This document shows positions 1 through 14,942 of a stretch of DNA of 64,000 nt, piece after piece. This DNA is from Stercorarius parasiticus. Its lineage: Eukaryota > Chordata > Aves > Charadriiformes > Stercorariidae. Where the stretch lies: the NCBI GenBank assembly GCA_013396915.1, contig VWZL01000810.1, positions 434,001 through 498,000 on the forward strand. Direction: 5' to 3'. Position numbers and translations under genes: made by a program. Positions within the stretch are counted from its first letter, which is position 1. Every line of letters begins with the position of its first letter. The notes below the pieces were generated by a model, which was not told the origin of the DNA, made no database searches, and saw only the letters and a list, made by a program, of their open reading frames with translations.

Positions 1-3000
1 CTGGTGATATAACAGAAGAAACTACTGGGAAAAAATTCATCTGATGAGCCCCAGAAAGCTCATTGGATCAGTTGTTCATCAAACAGCAAATTAACTATGT
101 ATAGCTCTGATCAAATAACCAGTCACTTCTTTTGGAAATAATTTATTCAGGTGGCAAAAAGAAAAAAAAAAAAGACGTAGGCAGTTTGTCTGGCTCTACT
201 GTTAATGGCATCAGTGGGAGATGGTGTGTTATTGTGCCTTGTTCTGTAAGAAAATGACAGTGTTTAAAAACCCTTCACTTACAAACTTAAAAATAAGCAT
301 ATATAGGAAAAAAAACCTGCAAGCGTGCTCTCTATTTTGAAAAAGAATGGGAAACACTGCTGTGTGCTTCTAAGAGAGCTGAGTATATCATCTTTCCACT
401 TGATCAAGGATGAACTGTAGAGGTTTCTCCGAGAGCAGAGGAACACGAAGTGGGTTTCCTGAGCGGGACCCAAGCGGACACTGATGGACGCTGGTAGCCA
501 GGTCCCCTTCTGGCTCTCAGGAACGTCTGTCAGCCCTTCTGCATTCCAAGAGATGATGTGGAAACAGAGCGCAGGCTCAAGTGCTCAAGACATTTTAAAA
601 CCCTGGTGGCATTGACAGTCCCCTGAACACTGGGGCCTCCTCTGCAGTGGCAAAATCTACAGCCGTCTTGAGCCGTATCCATGGCCATTTCTTCAGAGAG
701 CACAGATACCCTCCGAACCCACGATAATGGCCTTCAAGTGTTCTGGAAATGGCAAGTGACTGATGTTTGGGCAGCTGTGTTTCCAATGTTTATTTTGAGT
801 GGAAGATTTTTTTCCTCCTTATATAGTAAATGTAACAAGCAAAAGTATTGCCTGAAAAGTATTATTGAACATATGTCTTCTATTTTATTTACTAATATTT
901 TGTTTGTCCTTTTCTCTCCTCCCTTAATTTAATTATTGTTCTTTTCTTACAGTGTTGTATATAGTTTACCCAGTAGAAACAAATATAGCAATTCATTTAT
1001 ATGGTAAAATTTGTAACATTTTAGTCAAAAGAGAAAGAGATACCCAGACATAACAGAGTTAAGTATTGTTACTAAACATTTCACTAATGCTTGCAGGCCA
1101 GGCTCCAGTTTACAGTACCCTACTAGTGCCATTTCATAGCAGTTCTCCTCTTGGCTGCGAGTATCTCTGGCTCTCACTCTCCACGTTATTTAGTTTCAGT
1201 TGGGAAACAGGGATCTGGAGGAAGCTGGCAGGTTTATCTCATTCCTGGAAGCAGCTCATGGTAAAGGGGAGGAATTTCCAGTGCCTCCTTTTTAATTGAA
1301 GGCTGGTGTATTGGCTAGAGGATCAGAAGGGGCCAAATTGTTTAAATGATGTGATGTTTATTATTTTTTCAGACTTCTCAGGGATTCTTACTCAACTCCT
1401 GTCAGCCACCTGCTTTATCTAACCTGACTGAGCTCAATAGTATCTGGCATTAACACATACCTTTGTTTGCTTTGATGGTGCTTACTCCTACTGGTTTTGT
1501 CCTCTTGTAACCCCAGAGAATTGGAGCTGAGGGAACTCAGAGTCCGCCACAGAAACATGTTGTCTTCTCTCCAACAATCACCTGCCACACGGGCGTCCCA
1601 GGATAAGTGCCTTCACCTGCATGTTAGTGTTCAGGCTGGTGTTTTTAAACAGTCCCGTTTCCTATCTCCTCTTTTCTCTACTTTTCATCTATTTCTTGAT
1701 ATTTGTTCTTTGGATAGCTTTTCTCTACCTTTTGAATAAGATCAGATATAGGACTCGTTTTGCCCTGCTATTTCCTATATTTTCTGTGCTTGCAGAGGCT
1801 GAACTGGGTAATCTAAAGCAAGCTTTTGTCACGTTACAATTTTTTCCAATATAGGCGAGGAAAACTAGTTTATATTGGTTTGTCTGGAAGCCTCTCTGTA
1901 TCCCTTCCCTGAATGAGAGAATCTTCGTAATCTATTGATTTTTCAGTATTGGTATCTGAAGCAAAACAAAGGTTGGTGACTATCTATGTGAATCCCATCT
2001 TTCTCCTAGTCCTTTCTCAAACAATGAGGCTTCTCTTAGTTTCTTCCAAGTTATCCTCAGAAGGGGAGGTCCCAACCAGGATGTTGGGCCCACACCTTTT
2101 ACTCAGGATATCAAGGAAGGTCAGATAAAAACCTAAAGTCTGAGTAACAGTCTCAAACAAAACCACTGAGATTTGAACCCACTGAACACTGAAGATGTAT
2201 ACATTTAGGGCTGCCTGCAGGCGTAAACTGTTCTGCTTAAGGCGTCCCACTAATACAAACCCTCCTCTTCAGTTACCCTGCTTGGCAAGAGTGGCCGGGC
2301 ACTTCTCTCTTTGGACTTACACTCTTGTATTCTGTAGGAATGTTAGTCAGCATGTAAGCCTGCAACTGGCCAGTCAACACTTTATGACTTATCTTCTCAA
2401 TGATCCTTCACGTTGAGCTTTGGCACTGCCTTGTCATGTCCGATCTTACTTTACAAATTTGATCTGACCCTGCTCCAGCTGTAAGGGTATGGTTCTGGGT
2501 CAATGGTCTCTAGCTCCCATCACCACCAACTGGACAACGCCAGGGAACGTTTGCAGGGAAACACCACTAGCAACTAGCTACATAACAAGATAAGGCACTA
2601 TCGGGTTTTCCTGAACACAGGAGTTAGCCAGGATCAGTATCATACTCCGATGATAATATAATTTTTTTCTTATCATAAAGTGAATAGAAAATACAGAAGG
2701 TAGCAATAATTCTTTTGCCCCTCCCTGCAAATAGTAGTGGCCAAACCCTGGGATCCATTTCCTGTTTTTATAGTATGTCACAAAAAACACAGAAAGAATT
2801 TTGCCAAAAGTAATGACACCAGCACCATCTTACACAAGTAAAATTCAGAGAGGACTCTGGATTTGACCCTCTCAAGAGTCAGTCATTGTACAGGATGTAA
2901 GTGTTGAGCCCAAGCACTGGCTTATTTGTTTGACGTGTTGGTTTTTTTCATACGGTGTTCACACAGAAAAGCAAACTTGCTGGACTGGGTCATTTGGGAC

Positions 3001-6000
3001 CCCAAGCAAACACGATGCCATAAGGGCCGTGGTTATGGGAAGACTGGCATGTCTTGCACCGAGCAGCATCCCATTGTCCTGCCTAAGAATCCTGTGCCAC
3101 AAGAGCCAGCACATCCATATTACCCAATTCATTTTTCCTTAGACCTTGAGTTGTCAAAGCAGCTAATGAAAACCGGGGAAAGCCAGTAACTAGGGACTTA
3201 AAGAAAATAAACTAAGTGCCATGTAACACTCAAAACACTAAGGAATGTTTTTCTGCCCTGTTCCTGTCTGTCTGAAGAATGTATGCACTGAAAACAACGC
3301 TTTCTTATGTAGTCAAAAATTGTACTGTATCTATTAACCAAAAAAATAAAAAGATTCTATATTTATACAGCCCAGGGCTCCTTTGTGTCATCTCTTGGCT
3401 TGAAAAGTGTTGTCCTTGAAGCAGAATATAAATAAATAATGCAACAGTTTTGAGAGATTTTTTACAAGGCATAGATCTCTCATTAATTTCTACAGGGGGT
3501 TCAAAGCTTAGGACACAAACCTGCCACACTGTCATTGCTCAGAGGGATCCGACCACCACATTTGCTTAAAAGATGCACAGATCTCAGAAAATGCTGGCCC
3601 AATTTGCTGGAGAAATACACAAATCAAGCTGCCACCAAGAACAGTCCATGAAACACAGAGACTGCTGTCTTGTTAAATTTAAAATAAAATAAAAAAAAAA
3701 AGGGGGCCGAGATAGAAGATAGAATCGGAATTCTGCATTCTTAAATAAGACCTATGTTCACCAGAGCGTATAAGTACATAAGTCTGTGAAGATAATTTGC
3801 AGAACAGGGTAGCATTTGCGGGTTGTTCAGATTCAAAATTCCAGAAATTGTTTCATTTAGCTTACCATAATGTTCTGATGAGAACACAATTAAATAAGTA
3901 TTTCCCAATACACAGCCACGATGATGTTATTGAATTCTCACTTGAACAAACTGCATTGCTGAAATACAGGATATTCCATGCCCTTATTTTGCAGTTAAGG
4001 TCTAACATCTAGAAAGCTGAGGAAAAAACAATCTCCCAACAATAGTGAGGTGCAGCAGGCTCGCCATTTTCCTTACCAGCTGGCTCATCTTTCTGAAATA
4101 CTATTTCCTATCCCTCTTCCCATTTTGGTGGCACAGCAGGTAACTACTGGCAAAAAAAATGGGAAACCTTTGCAGATTTTTTGCAGACCGACAAATTCTA
4201 GTTTCTACTTATGTCTTAAAATAAATACTGTTATTGGGGAGGAAAAAAAAAAAAGTGTGTTAAGAGTTTCGGAGCCATTCTTCCATTAACACAGTCTTAA
4301 AGTTATTGGTCTGTGTATTTTGCTAGTCAGATTAAGAACTATGAAGCACTCAAGTCACTTCAAACATTTTAGTTTCTCTTCATTCCCTGTTCCAAACAGT
4401 CCTAGAAATAAGTGCCTAAATTATACATGTCATTTGAAATGCAGCAATCTCCTTTCATCCACATAATGAGCAAGAACATTCTTCTCTGTAAACTATAAAA
4501 TGTTTTAGTTACTTATGTAAGGCATGAGTCATCACCTGCCAGGCAATACAGAGCCTCCTTCATGGGGAAACTAATGTATTAAATGGTGGAAGGCAAATAT
4601 ACAAAATTAACTCTGATTTGTTTTGCACAAAACGCAAATTATTAATCACATACAGCTTGAGTTACACTTGTGGAAGGTACTCTAATATGGCATGCCTTGG
4701 AAAAGAATTTTGGGGAAAGAAGTACAACACCAGGAATGAAGAAATGTAAGATTTTCTCTTAGGTCTTGACCAGGATACATAACTTCTCTGTCCCTTACTT
4801 TGGGTATACATGATGTAAAAGATTTTTGTTTTTACAGCAGCAGCACGTAGAGATGCAAGACCACAAAATCGCAGTCTAAAGTATTGAAACTTGGTGGTCT
4901 GCGATGACAAAAATCCAAGAAGAAAATAGGTTTTGTGGTGGTCACATCAGAAAGCTGAGAAGAGAACCCAGCTGATTTCCAGGCAGGTCCTTTCTCCTTG
5001 TTCCCATAACAAGACTTAATTTTTGAGGGTTTGTAAAGTGTAAAGGCTTTCAAAGAGCGGAAAATAGTGTTCATTTTATATGCTTTGTACACAGTGGGGC
5101 CCAGAAGCAGTAGATAATAATTTTGTCTCAAAACCTGTGAGGGAGCCCACAACTTTCAGAGGCTCTCGGTACACACTTTATGTCTGGCTGTTGCCTAGTT
5201 GAGGTGGCACATTGACTGCCTTTTTCTGACTGTACTGTAATGAACTTGCTCTAGATAAAGAGTAGATGAAGCCCTACAAGGGCCATAGATACAACCATTA
5301 TTTTTAACAGTACTGAAGTCAGTTATGATGAGTTGCGATTGTTGTAACACCCTGATGAGTTAGTATTCATTAAAATTTAGAGAGGAGAAAATACTCTGTT
5401 TAAACTACTTCCTTCTACAGGGACTTGGGAAACAGAATGCAGGAAATCTTAGTTCTGGTGGTTCACTTCATCTTTCCTCACATGCACTGATGCACAAAGT
5501 GAGACCTGTCTGTTCCTTTCCTCACTGCAGTCTGTGAGTACTTACTCCATATCTGCACAAACCTCGAGGGCAGACTAACGTGGCTTCTAAATATTCCTAT
5601 TCCATATTTTCTTAAGTGGCCTTTAAAATAGGGCTGTTGCTCCCAGGAAGTAATAGGACTGAAGGGTATTTCAAAATATAAGCTGTCAGAATATCAAATG
5701 CCAAATGTCAAGGTAATGAAATTAATGAGAAGAGCCTCCCATATTCTTCCCATGCATTTGTCACTGATGATACTTAGTCTGAATATGTGATCTACACAGA
5801 ATCCCTTGGGTCTGGATCTAGCCTATTCTTCACTGAGAAGAAATAATACCCAGTAAAGAAGAAATCTTTCCTCTGTGGTTTGAACCGTGCACCTTCTACA
5901 TCCAGAGATTTTTCTTCAGAGTGTGGGTTGACTGCAGAGGAGATAAAGAAGTGGGGTCAGTCTGTCAGCACTTCGCTGGCCAGTGAGCATACATAAGTAG

Positions 6001-6344
6001 CTTTAGTTGAAATGAGAACTTACAACCTGCTGTGAAAAATAAGTTATGCATGTAACCCAACGTAGGCAAACGCAACTGTTTGTCTTCCCTTAATGGCAGA
6101 TGACTAAAGAGTGATTCTACCTGCCCTAGAAAAGGTAGGAATATATGTCTACTGGGTGCTCTTGTCCGAATCCATGGTAATGATACTAGAGGATTAAATC
6201 TATCACTTGCATACTTTCTAGGGCAAACTGTAGCTGCACAGGTGGTTTACTCAGTTCAGTGATTTTGCTCAGAGTAGGATTTGACACTTCCAAATGAAGA
6301 AAAAAAACCAAACCTATTTCAAATATTAAGAGTGACATTAGGAA
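1..6344. other. Intergenic DNA, no gene recognised
   Basis: AT-rich sequence with short A runs (near 160-173 and 3690-3700) and no transposon I can identify. ORFs reach at most about 107 codons, are scattered on both strands, and show no domain, splice context or known peptide. Confidence 0.7.
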
Positions 6345-7016
6345 CTTCATGAAATTCAACAAGGACAAAACCTGCACTTGGGAAGGACTAAACCCTCGAA
6401 ATAATACATGCTGGGGACTGACTGGCTGGAGAACAGCTCTGCTGGAAGGGCCCTGTGGGTCTTGGTAGACATAAACTGAAGAGGAGCCAGCCGTGTGCCC
6501 TGGCAGCAAGGAAGGGCAGCAGCACCCTGGGCTGCGTTAATGGGAGCACAGCCAGGCGAAGTGATTATCCCTCTCTACTTAGCACTCATTAGACCTCATC
6601 TAGAATACTGCGTCCCCCACCCACACAAGCAAGATGCTGATAACTGGACTGAGTTCAGCAGAGGGCCACCAAGATGGTCAGGACTCACTTGCTCTGTGAT
6701 CCTGAGGAAGCTCGGCTTGTCCAACCTGGAGAAAGGACAGCTTCAGGGGGACCTAAAAGCAGTCCCCACGTGCCTTTGATGAGGCTGTCGAGAAGGAGGA
6801 GCCAGACTCTTCAGTGGTACGCGGCAGAAGGAAGACAAATGAGAGACAACCGAAACAAGAGAGGTGCAGATATGGACATATAGAGGAACTTTCTTCTCCA
6901 CAACAATAGTCCAGAAGTGGAGCAGGTTGTCCAGAGAGGCCCAGACCCTGCTCTGTGCAGGAGGGTTGACTGAAGACCTCTTGAGGTCCTTTCCAACCTG
7001 CATGACCCTACAATCA
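6345..7016 (+). mobile_element. CR1 LINE fragment, 3' end of ORF2 plus 3' UTR
   Basis: This is a decayed, 5'-truncated copy of a CR1 non-LTR retrotransposon. It follows the usual CR1 text: the stretch around 6350 (ATGAAATTCAACAAG), the segment encoding the end of the reverse transcriptase (ctggagaacagctctg, gtgccctggcagc, cctgggctgcgtta, ctctacttagcactcat), 'agagggccaccaagatgg', 'ggagccagactctt', and the 3' UTR 'gaggtcctttccaacctg'. The terminal ATTCTATG repeat is eroded to 'ccctacaatc'. Frameshifts and stops break the reading frame, so no protein is made. The 3' boundary is clear to within about 10 bases; the 5' boundary is approximate. Confidence 0.9.
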
Positions 7017-10000
7017 AGTCTGACTCATTGTTTCATTTTCTGCATGTAAATTATATTTGTCCACGCAGTCAAATTAGTAGCACAGAACCTCCACGCCACA
7101 CAGGACTAGCCTCTCAAAAAAATTCGTGATTAGTTAGCGATTAGGTTAGTGATTCTCCTTGAGCCTCAGCAGATCTCTGGGAGTCATACGTAAAGTGGCA
7201 TCTGCTAATAGTTTATGACTTTTTTGTCTGCATCAAAACAAAAGATGTGGCAACACTGATCTCACATACAGTAGCGAAACAAATGGCATTCTTGTGTAAA
7301 ATAAGCCTAAGTTGGCTACTCTAATAAAATTTACAGGTAATTTTATCTTATGGCTTCATATATACACATCTGCCTTTTGTTTTTTGTTAACGCTACTCCA
7401 CTTGTCGGATAACAAATAGTGCACAGTGTTCTCTCATACCATAATTTATTCATTTAACACACCTAAATAGTGATACTAGTTATTAGCTAATTGTGTCCAT
7501 TATATTAATTGTGAATTGTCCATTTCCCTGAACTTCTTTCAGGGTCACATTCTTACTATAATCCTCTGGAAGGGCAAGTCTCAAAAATCAAATCAAATTT
7601 CTAAAATCATTATAGAAATTTTTTAAAAACCTAAGACGACAGCCTTCTCCTTTGCAAATGAAGCAGGAATTTTATTTCCTGCAGGTCATGTCGGGGAAAG
7701 AGGAGCATGCATCTGTCAATAATACACTGTTCCCTGACTGACTCACATAAGAGCGTTTCTCCTTTTTCCACAGAATTTTCTTTTCACAATTGTTACTGTG
7801 AAAACCTTGTAATTCGTGGTTCTTCTCTTTTGTCTTTCTTTCTTTCACTGTAACATTGCTAAAGAAAAATTCAAATCTGACAGCAGGTAAGATCAAAGAG
7901 ACCAAGAGCATAATGAAGTCCTTGTTCTCCCACTGAACTAAAAAGAATTAGTCCTGCAACTCCCGTGTGTGGGCCTGTGCCTTCTGCCCTTCCAGGCTGC
8001 TGAGGATGAGCAATATTAGCATGACTTTTTAAAGCTAGGACTACACACTTGGTGATCCTTCGGGCCAACGTGGGCATCTTCGGACACTCTACTTGGACTA
8101 GCGGTTGTTTATTTTTAAGCTGGACCATTGTCACAGTGAATTCTTCAAAAACCCAAAGGTTAATTTGCTTTTCATAACTATGCATTTAAAAAAAATAATA
8201 TTCAAAAAAGAACTTTATTCTTTCCTGGGAGAGTTTTGACCTTTTATTCATGTATATTTTTCAAATCCTGTCTTCCACTGTTTACGCCCCAAGCTAGAAT
8301 GTCACAAGCCATCTTAGCATGGAGCAGAACTACAAAGACAAGCAGGGGTAAGGCAAGGAGAGCAGGTGGAAAGGGGTGAGAATCATGAATGTGGTGGATC
8401 AAGGTAATGGGCTTCCTTAATCATCTCTACTGAAACATCTGGGATGTACAGAATTGCTTTCCTCTTTTTCCCCAAAGCTTCGGAAACAAGCCACAAACCA
8501 CCCTCATGATACGATGTTGAGAGAGCTGTAACATGATTTTAGAACACCATGAAAGGAGGATAGGATGGCAGACTGAAGCCAAAACATTATCTCCCCAAGC
8601 ACTAAAATAGCTAGATCAAAATCTGGACATCACAAATGACTTCTTGTCTATCTGACGGTTTGTTTCTGAACTCCAAGCTGCACTGGAGGTTACATCAATA
8701 ATTCCTCCTATTGTCATGACGACTCATAAATAGATCAGACCATTGCACTGACACCTATTGACTCAGCATCCCTCCACTGCTGAATGGTATTTTTGTCTGT
8801 GCTGATGCATCACTGCTTTGCCTTGATGCTAATCTTTTTGTGAGATCCCAGATGCCTTCAGGATTTTGTAATAAATGGGACATGTCAACAGATTGCAAAG
8901 AAAAACTGAAGTCATCTTCATTCCTACCCTTTGTACCATTGTTTCCTTCCAGAAAGGAAAAGCTAGGAAACGAGAAGAAAACATGTGCTCTTCTTCATAT
9001 GATGCTAAAGACAGTTTTGGAGATGGCCATGATGCATTGCTTCTCTCTGTTTTGTGACTAAAGTACCAGCTTCTTACTGGCGCCAGATCCTGCATGGCTG
9101 CGCCAAATTTCCTTAAGGGAATTTCCACTCAGACACCGAGACACACTGATTTTGCAGTTCTCTACTCTGCATCTCTGATAGCCTACAAACACTTCGGTCA
9201 AGGCAAAAAAGAATATCCTCAGTTGACAAAGATAGAAACCTAGATTCCAGATGTACCCAAGAACAAATTTTACTTGTTCAAAGTACAGATAGAAATTTTC
9301 TCCGGACCTGAGCAAAGCACAGCTCTTTAGGCAAAAATGCGATGTGATACTGCCCTAAATCATGCTAACTAGTTCCCTCCTCCTAACATTATCCCAGCAG
9401 TGGTACAATTAACAATAATCTTTTCCTAAGACTTCAGTTACTGTTTAGATGTCAGGGAGTTTTTTATTTAAGCAAGACTAATGCCCATCCTTTTTTCTGT
9501 TTTAACCCCATTCAGTAAAAAGTGATATTATTAATAGGCTTAAATATTAACTACTAACTGAGTATTCATAAGTAAAAAGAGAAATGGAACAGAGCATGCA
9601 CACTTTGTTCATACTGCCCTATTCCAATCTGATATAATGGGAAAAGGGAAAGTAAGCACTCATGGTAGCTTGAAAATCTACGCAAAGGCAGAAGAACATT
9701 GGTACTGTGACACTCGTAAATTTTGCTCATATCAAGGATTTCATCAATTCCCCCTGACACCTACAGACTGAGCTGCACTGATAACTGGATAAGTGTGTAG
9801 TCAGACCGCTTGATTCTCTCAGATATAGTCCACAATTTGCCCTTCAGAAAATTCATTCTGTTTCTATTTCCATGCAAAGTGCTCGGCAACAGTGCCACAG
9901 AGGAAGGGATGTCATCTAAAGTGAAAAAAAGAAACATCTCACAACTATTTCCTCAGCTGAGTATTCCCTTCCATTTTGGTCGTCCTTTTCCAATAGCAGA

Positions 10001-13000
10001 GCCTTCAAATTAAACTGATAGCAGAAGTTCCTCAGCACTTGCCAAGGATAGTGAAAAGGACTTTACAGAGTGGTTGAGAAGAGAGTACACATAAACAGCA
10101 CCAGAGCAATGTTCCTGGTAGGCTGTGGGAAAGCAAGAGCCCAGCAACTAAACTACAGAAACAAATAAACAAAACAAAACAAACCCCCACATTCATGTGA
10201 ACATATTTACAAGCAAGTGGTGACTAAACCTCTTCAGCTTGTGGGGATCTCTGTGGAAAATTCTGTAGTAGCCTTGTACATGTATGCGAGTGTACAGCAC
10301 AATGGATGTTAAGGGGACGTTGTACAAAACCAGAACACTACAGGGTATTCGATATCAAGACAACATTAACAAGATGAGAACGTTCAGTCTGTCATGCATC
10401 AGGAAATAAGAAAAGCGGCCCATCATCAAGGGCCTTGAAATTTTCTCTAGAGACCATGTTCCATTTTCAGTCCAAGTCCTCCCATGCCCATCTCTGCAAG
10501 CCTGGGGATGGTCAGTGAAATCTCTACAAAGGGGTACTTGCTGGTTCATCCTTATATATTGTGGTTTGTCACAGACCATATAAAGTTTCTGTAGTATCTT
10601 GTGTGTGTTTGGTTTTTTTTTTTAAATGGCATTTAAACACTTGACAGCATTCTCAGGCAAGTGCCAATTCAGACAGCGCAAGAAGACACATAGGGGAAGA
10701 TTATAGAGTCCTTTACAAGGTAATGACCATTTTCTCTGTTTTCCAACATATAACATAAATATTCATGTCCTGATAATGATTGTTATGTAGAATATTGTTC
10801 TCCTAAAAAGTGAAATATACCACCACAGCATGCCACTACCAAGACAAAACAACAAAGAAAGGTTTAAGTGAGATTTATAAAGCTCTGATAGGGATGGACC
10901 CTGTTATCCCCCAAAGTAAACAGCATCCCTGTTATGTAGCATAACACTTAATAACAAAGAAGCTTAAACTCCATCTCTGTCCGTCTGTATCTTGTGAATT
11001 CAAATAATGGAAGACCAAGTACCTGATGGCAAGTATCTGATCAGCAGCCATTGAGTAGATATCTACCTCCAAAAAGTGAATACAAAACTAACTCTGCAGG
11101 TATTTTTGTCTTTGAAACGGTCAGCATAAACATGGAAATTGCGAGCTGAGGCCAGTGTGTAAATCAGTTCCTAGATCTTCTTGCAAGTGTTGTTACTGGT
11201 TCTGGGGATGTTACCACTTTCTCTAAAGTGTAGGGCAAAGATCACACCTGGAGGAAGACTAAAGACATCAAAACGAAGATGACCATTAGACCATTTCATT
11301 ACTCTAGTTCCCTGCCATGTATTTGGGGGGTTAGGAAATTCAAACCAAATGACTATGGAGGGAGCATACTTGATTTGCTTCAAAGGCAGACAAAGGCTGC
11401 AAATCATTTTGTAAGCACAGTACAAATTAAGTCAAAATATGTGAAAAACGTCCAGCAGAGGACAGCATAAATCCCAAGACAGATTCAAGACCCTCTCTTT
11501 GTTTTTTGAAGGCTCTTCAATGGGAGTCTGAAATCTGGGAAGAAATACTGCACAGGCTGCATTCCATGGGAGCGTATTTGCTGGTGTTTATATTCCCACA
11601 CTTCAGATATCATCTCACCATTCCCAGTTACTCCATTTGGGCTGGGTTAGGTCTTAGCTGTTGCTCTGGAGGGATCAGGCATATTTTTGGTTATTACTCA
11701 TAGCTAAAAGATCCTCTCCTGAACTGTGCTGATATTTCAAGAAAGTAAGCTATGTTTAGTACATAATCTGTATTCACAACATCAACAAAACCCAAACAAA
11801 CACCAACCAACCGAACAAAAACCAAGAACAAACCAAAAACCAAAAACCACGCAGGCACAGAAAAGTTTAGGAGCTCAGGGAAGTCCTGGACCAAGGACAG
11901 TCCACCCCTGGCACAGGCAGCCTTTGGAACAGGTACAAACCAAACTTTCAAAAAACTGTCACTTCTGATGTGCAAGGAAGTTCAAATGCCTGAGGGCCAT
12001 CATGAAAGCAATGCACCACCAAAAAACCTTTTAGTATAAAAGAGCCCCAAGTTGAAGAGACAGAAGGTGAAATCCCACTTGAGCAGTGCTACTGTTCCAA
12101 AGCAAGACAAGCAGGACAAAGAGCCCTAGCAGAGCCCAGTCAGGTCCTCATCTGCCTCCACTGTTTTTCCAAGGCCATAATGGGCCATTAACAGACTTCT
12201 AGCAAAGCCTCAGGCATTTTTGCAGCTGGCTAATTCTTTTAACCATCATCAAGATGTCATTATGAAGCCATACCAGAATGAAATTATGAAAATGATACTG
12301 CAAGAAGGCAATTGGAATCGGGTTGGCAAACTCAATTCTTATACCTAGAAAGTAAAAGCCCCAAAGCAGAATTTTTGGCATGGGGTGACAGAGCCATGAA
12401 GGAAAGTGTTCTTTTTGCAGCATGGTTATATACTTATGAGCGTAATATGTATTCCAGATAAAGAAAAACTCCCAGAAAAGAAAGAACTCCTTAGTATTAT
12501 ACTTTTATCTTAAAATCTAAGTCCCAAAAAGTGACATGAAGCATCATATGAAATATTTCTAGGACGAAATTGAAAGAAAAACATTTTCCAGACAACTAAA
12601 AGAAGTTTGTCACATATGCCTGCAAAGAACGCTTGTTAGGACTCTATTTTAATGAGAGATGAAAGGGATTGCAAAGATAGTCAATGAAATTTTAACACAG
12701 CTTCAATATTTACATTTTCTGGTGAACATAATTTGCTCACAGAAAGATTGAAAATGTAATAATGACACTTCATATTTCAATATTTTTGTTTGCCACACAG
12801 ATAAAAATGTGTACACGTTTGCAAAATCATTTCAATCCATCATCACTGCTTCGTGTGTCTTACAGAGCCGAGAACATGCATGGCAACTATGAAAATTAGT
12901 AAAACATCAAGTTTGATCGATTCAGAGAAGACACTACTTGTAAAGATGAGGCACTCATCTTCACTGGACAGAAAACTGATCAGAGTTATTTACTAGAAAA

Positions 13001-13546
13001 GCTTTTTGTTATGGATTTATTAAATAGCTAAGACTTTTGTAGTTTTTTAGATGAAAGAGTTCGTGGATGGGATAGTTTGTTTTTAGTCGTGTTAGTTGAT
13101 GTCTGTAAGAGAAAAAGTTCTTTAAAAAACACTTATGGAAGGCAAATGAATCTATGCTGAACTTTTTGAGAAAAGGCTGTTAAAATCTTGAAGTGTTTAG
13201 CACTGAAAATCCATAAAAAGAACTGAATAACTGACTTGTCTTTAAAAAAAAAAAAGTGTAAGGTTTCATCTCAACCACTTCAATGCACATCTAAAGGGAA
13301 AGATAGTCCCTTTATATACACTTCAGTTGAACTATCTGCTTTCTGACAAGACAGACTCAAAAATCTGCCACACAATAGCTTGGACCACTTCATTTAAAAC
13401 AGCTGAGAAATTATACTAACAGAGATGTAAACTATGAGAAATGCTGAAATACAATTCCCTTTCTGTTAGACTCGTTTGAGTGTTGATGTAAAGAATTTAA
13501 GGCATTAAAGAAGCCTGTGATCTTGTGTTGCTTTTCTTCCCCACAG
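7017..13546. other. Intergenic DNA, no gene recognised
   Basis: AT-rich, with the AC-rich tract at 11.8 kb and an A12 run near 13.24 kb. Chance ORFs are at most about 104 codons long, including overlapping opposite-strand ones at 8.8-9.3 kb and 11.7-12.0 kb. I see no exon with both good splice sites and a known peptide. Confidence 0.65.
11776..11850. repeat. AC/AACC-rich low-complexity tract
   Basis: About 75 bases made almost only of A and C (AACCAAC, CCAAACAAAC, AACCAAAAACC units). Its strand asymmetry produces stop-poor frames, which explains the chance ORFs here. Confidence 0.85.
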
Positions 13547-13617
13547 CTTCTGCCACAGATGTTGACAATTACTCCCCGGATTTACAGTTGGAACTAAAGA
13601 CGTTAATTCAGGCTGGG
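13547..13617 (+). other. Exon-like segment, unrecognised
   Basis: A strong acceptor (TTGCTTTTCTTCCCCACAG, ending 13546) is followed by 71 bases open in the frame reading ATDVDNYSPDLQLELKTLIQAG, then the donor-like GGG|GTAAAT. The composition looks more protein-like than most short ORFs in this window. I do not recognise the peptide, and no partner exon is visible. It may be a chance arrangement, a lineage-specific transcript, or an exon of a gene with very long introns. Confidence 0.15.
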
Positions 13618-13871
13618 GTAAATTCACTCTACTCTGTGTATAACGTTATTGATCCAGGACATGCCACCATTCTGGAAGTTCCTCCCTTAAAACAGATTTT
13701 CCTCAGATCTATTACCTTGCTTTTTAGTATTTGAACAGATTTTGGTCATTTGTAAACACTTATCGCTGACTGATCTTCTTTGCAACAAGGCCATGGCAAA
13801 GATGAATCCAAGAGCCAACTACAGTGTAAAAGAATATTTCAAAACTCCACTAAACCTGATTAAATACCCTG

Positions 13872-13960
13872 ATTAGAATTATTTGTAATAATTACATATA
13901 ATTAATTCTAATTACATATTATATAATTAATTATAATTATATAGATAATTAATTATATTG
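13872..13960. repeat. AT-only low-complexity tract
   Basis: About 90 bases that are almost entirely A and T, with recurring TAATTACATA and TATAATTAATTA units that are partly self-complementary. It is likely to be unstable and slippage-prone. Confidence 0.85.
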
Positions 13961-14942
13961 AAGAACTATGTGTCACTGTAGTTTTAGACATTTTCCTAGT
14001 AATACTTGTTCCGGTAATGAAGTAGCATGGGACATTCATCCCATTCCACTTTTACTTCTATTCTTTTAAGCAAAGACTGTTGAATACTTACATAACTAGG
14101 AAACAAAATAAAACTGACCACCTCTGCAAAACATTACAAATTTATTCTCAGGTGAATACCTCTTTCTAGTTCCTACACAGGGAGCTACGGATTTTGCACT
14201 GGATTTCATTCACCTCCATGCTTGTGAGTTCCTGACAGCGTGACCAGGGTGTGCTCAATAGGGATTTGGAGAAATAGCCGCGATTTCAACAGTTGGTTTG
14301 ATTGAACCAGGCGTAAACACCTTTTATGGCCTGAATCTACTGCTGCTATGTCACTAGTCAAATGGAAAATCAAACAGAAATGAGACACTCCTGCAAAGAG
14401 GCAGAATGTTTACTGGCACAGCACTGTCACTCCCAGCTGATCCTAAAACAAGCGGTTTTATTCGGATTTCCTATATCACCTTGTTTTATTTTGGTGCACG
14501 TATGTAAGCTGCTGCACCTATAGGGATATTTGCCCAGGCTGATTCTCAATGTATTATTCAAAGACAAATAAACAAAAATCCCACACACTTGAGGAATAAA
14601 AGGAAACTCAATATCATTGTTCTCATTGTCACTGCCTTAAGAAAGAGGAGAGATGGAATATCATAAATATCGATAAGCAGACGTGCCAAAATTCATCCCC
14701 TATCTACATCATGGAAAAGCCAAAGAAGAAATTTACCCTGCAACAACTATTATTCCTAGTTTTCACACTATTAAAACAAGATGCTGGAAGTTTGACCAGT
14801 GTTGCACCATATCCCTGTTGCCCAAACACAGCTAATACGGCTCAGAAATACGTACCACACTGTAAAAGTTTAGGGCCTTAATTTAAGGAGCTTTCACTAA
14901 TCTGTGACATATCAAGAGTAAGAACCTACTTTCAGATCTTGC

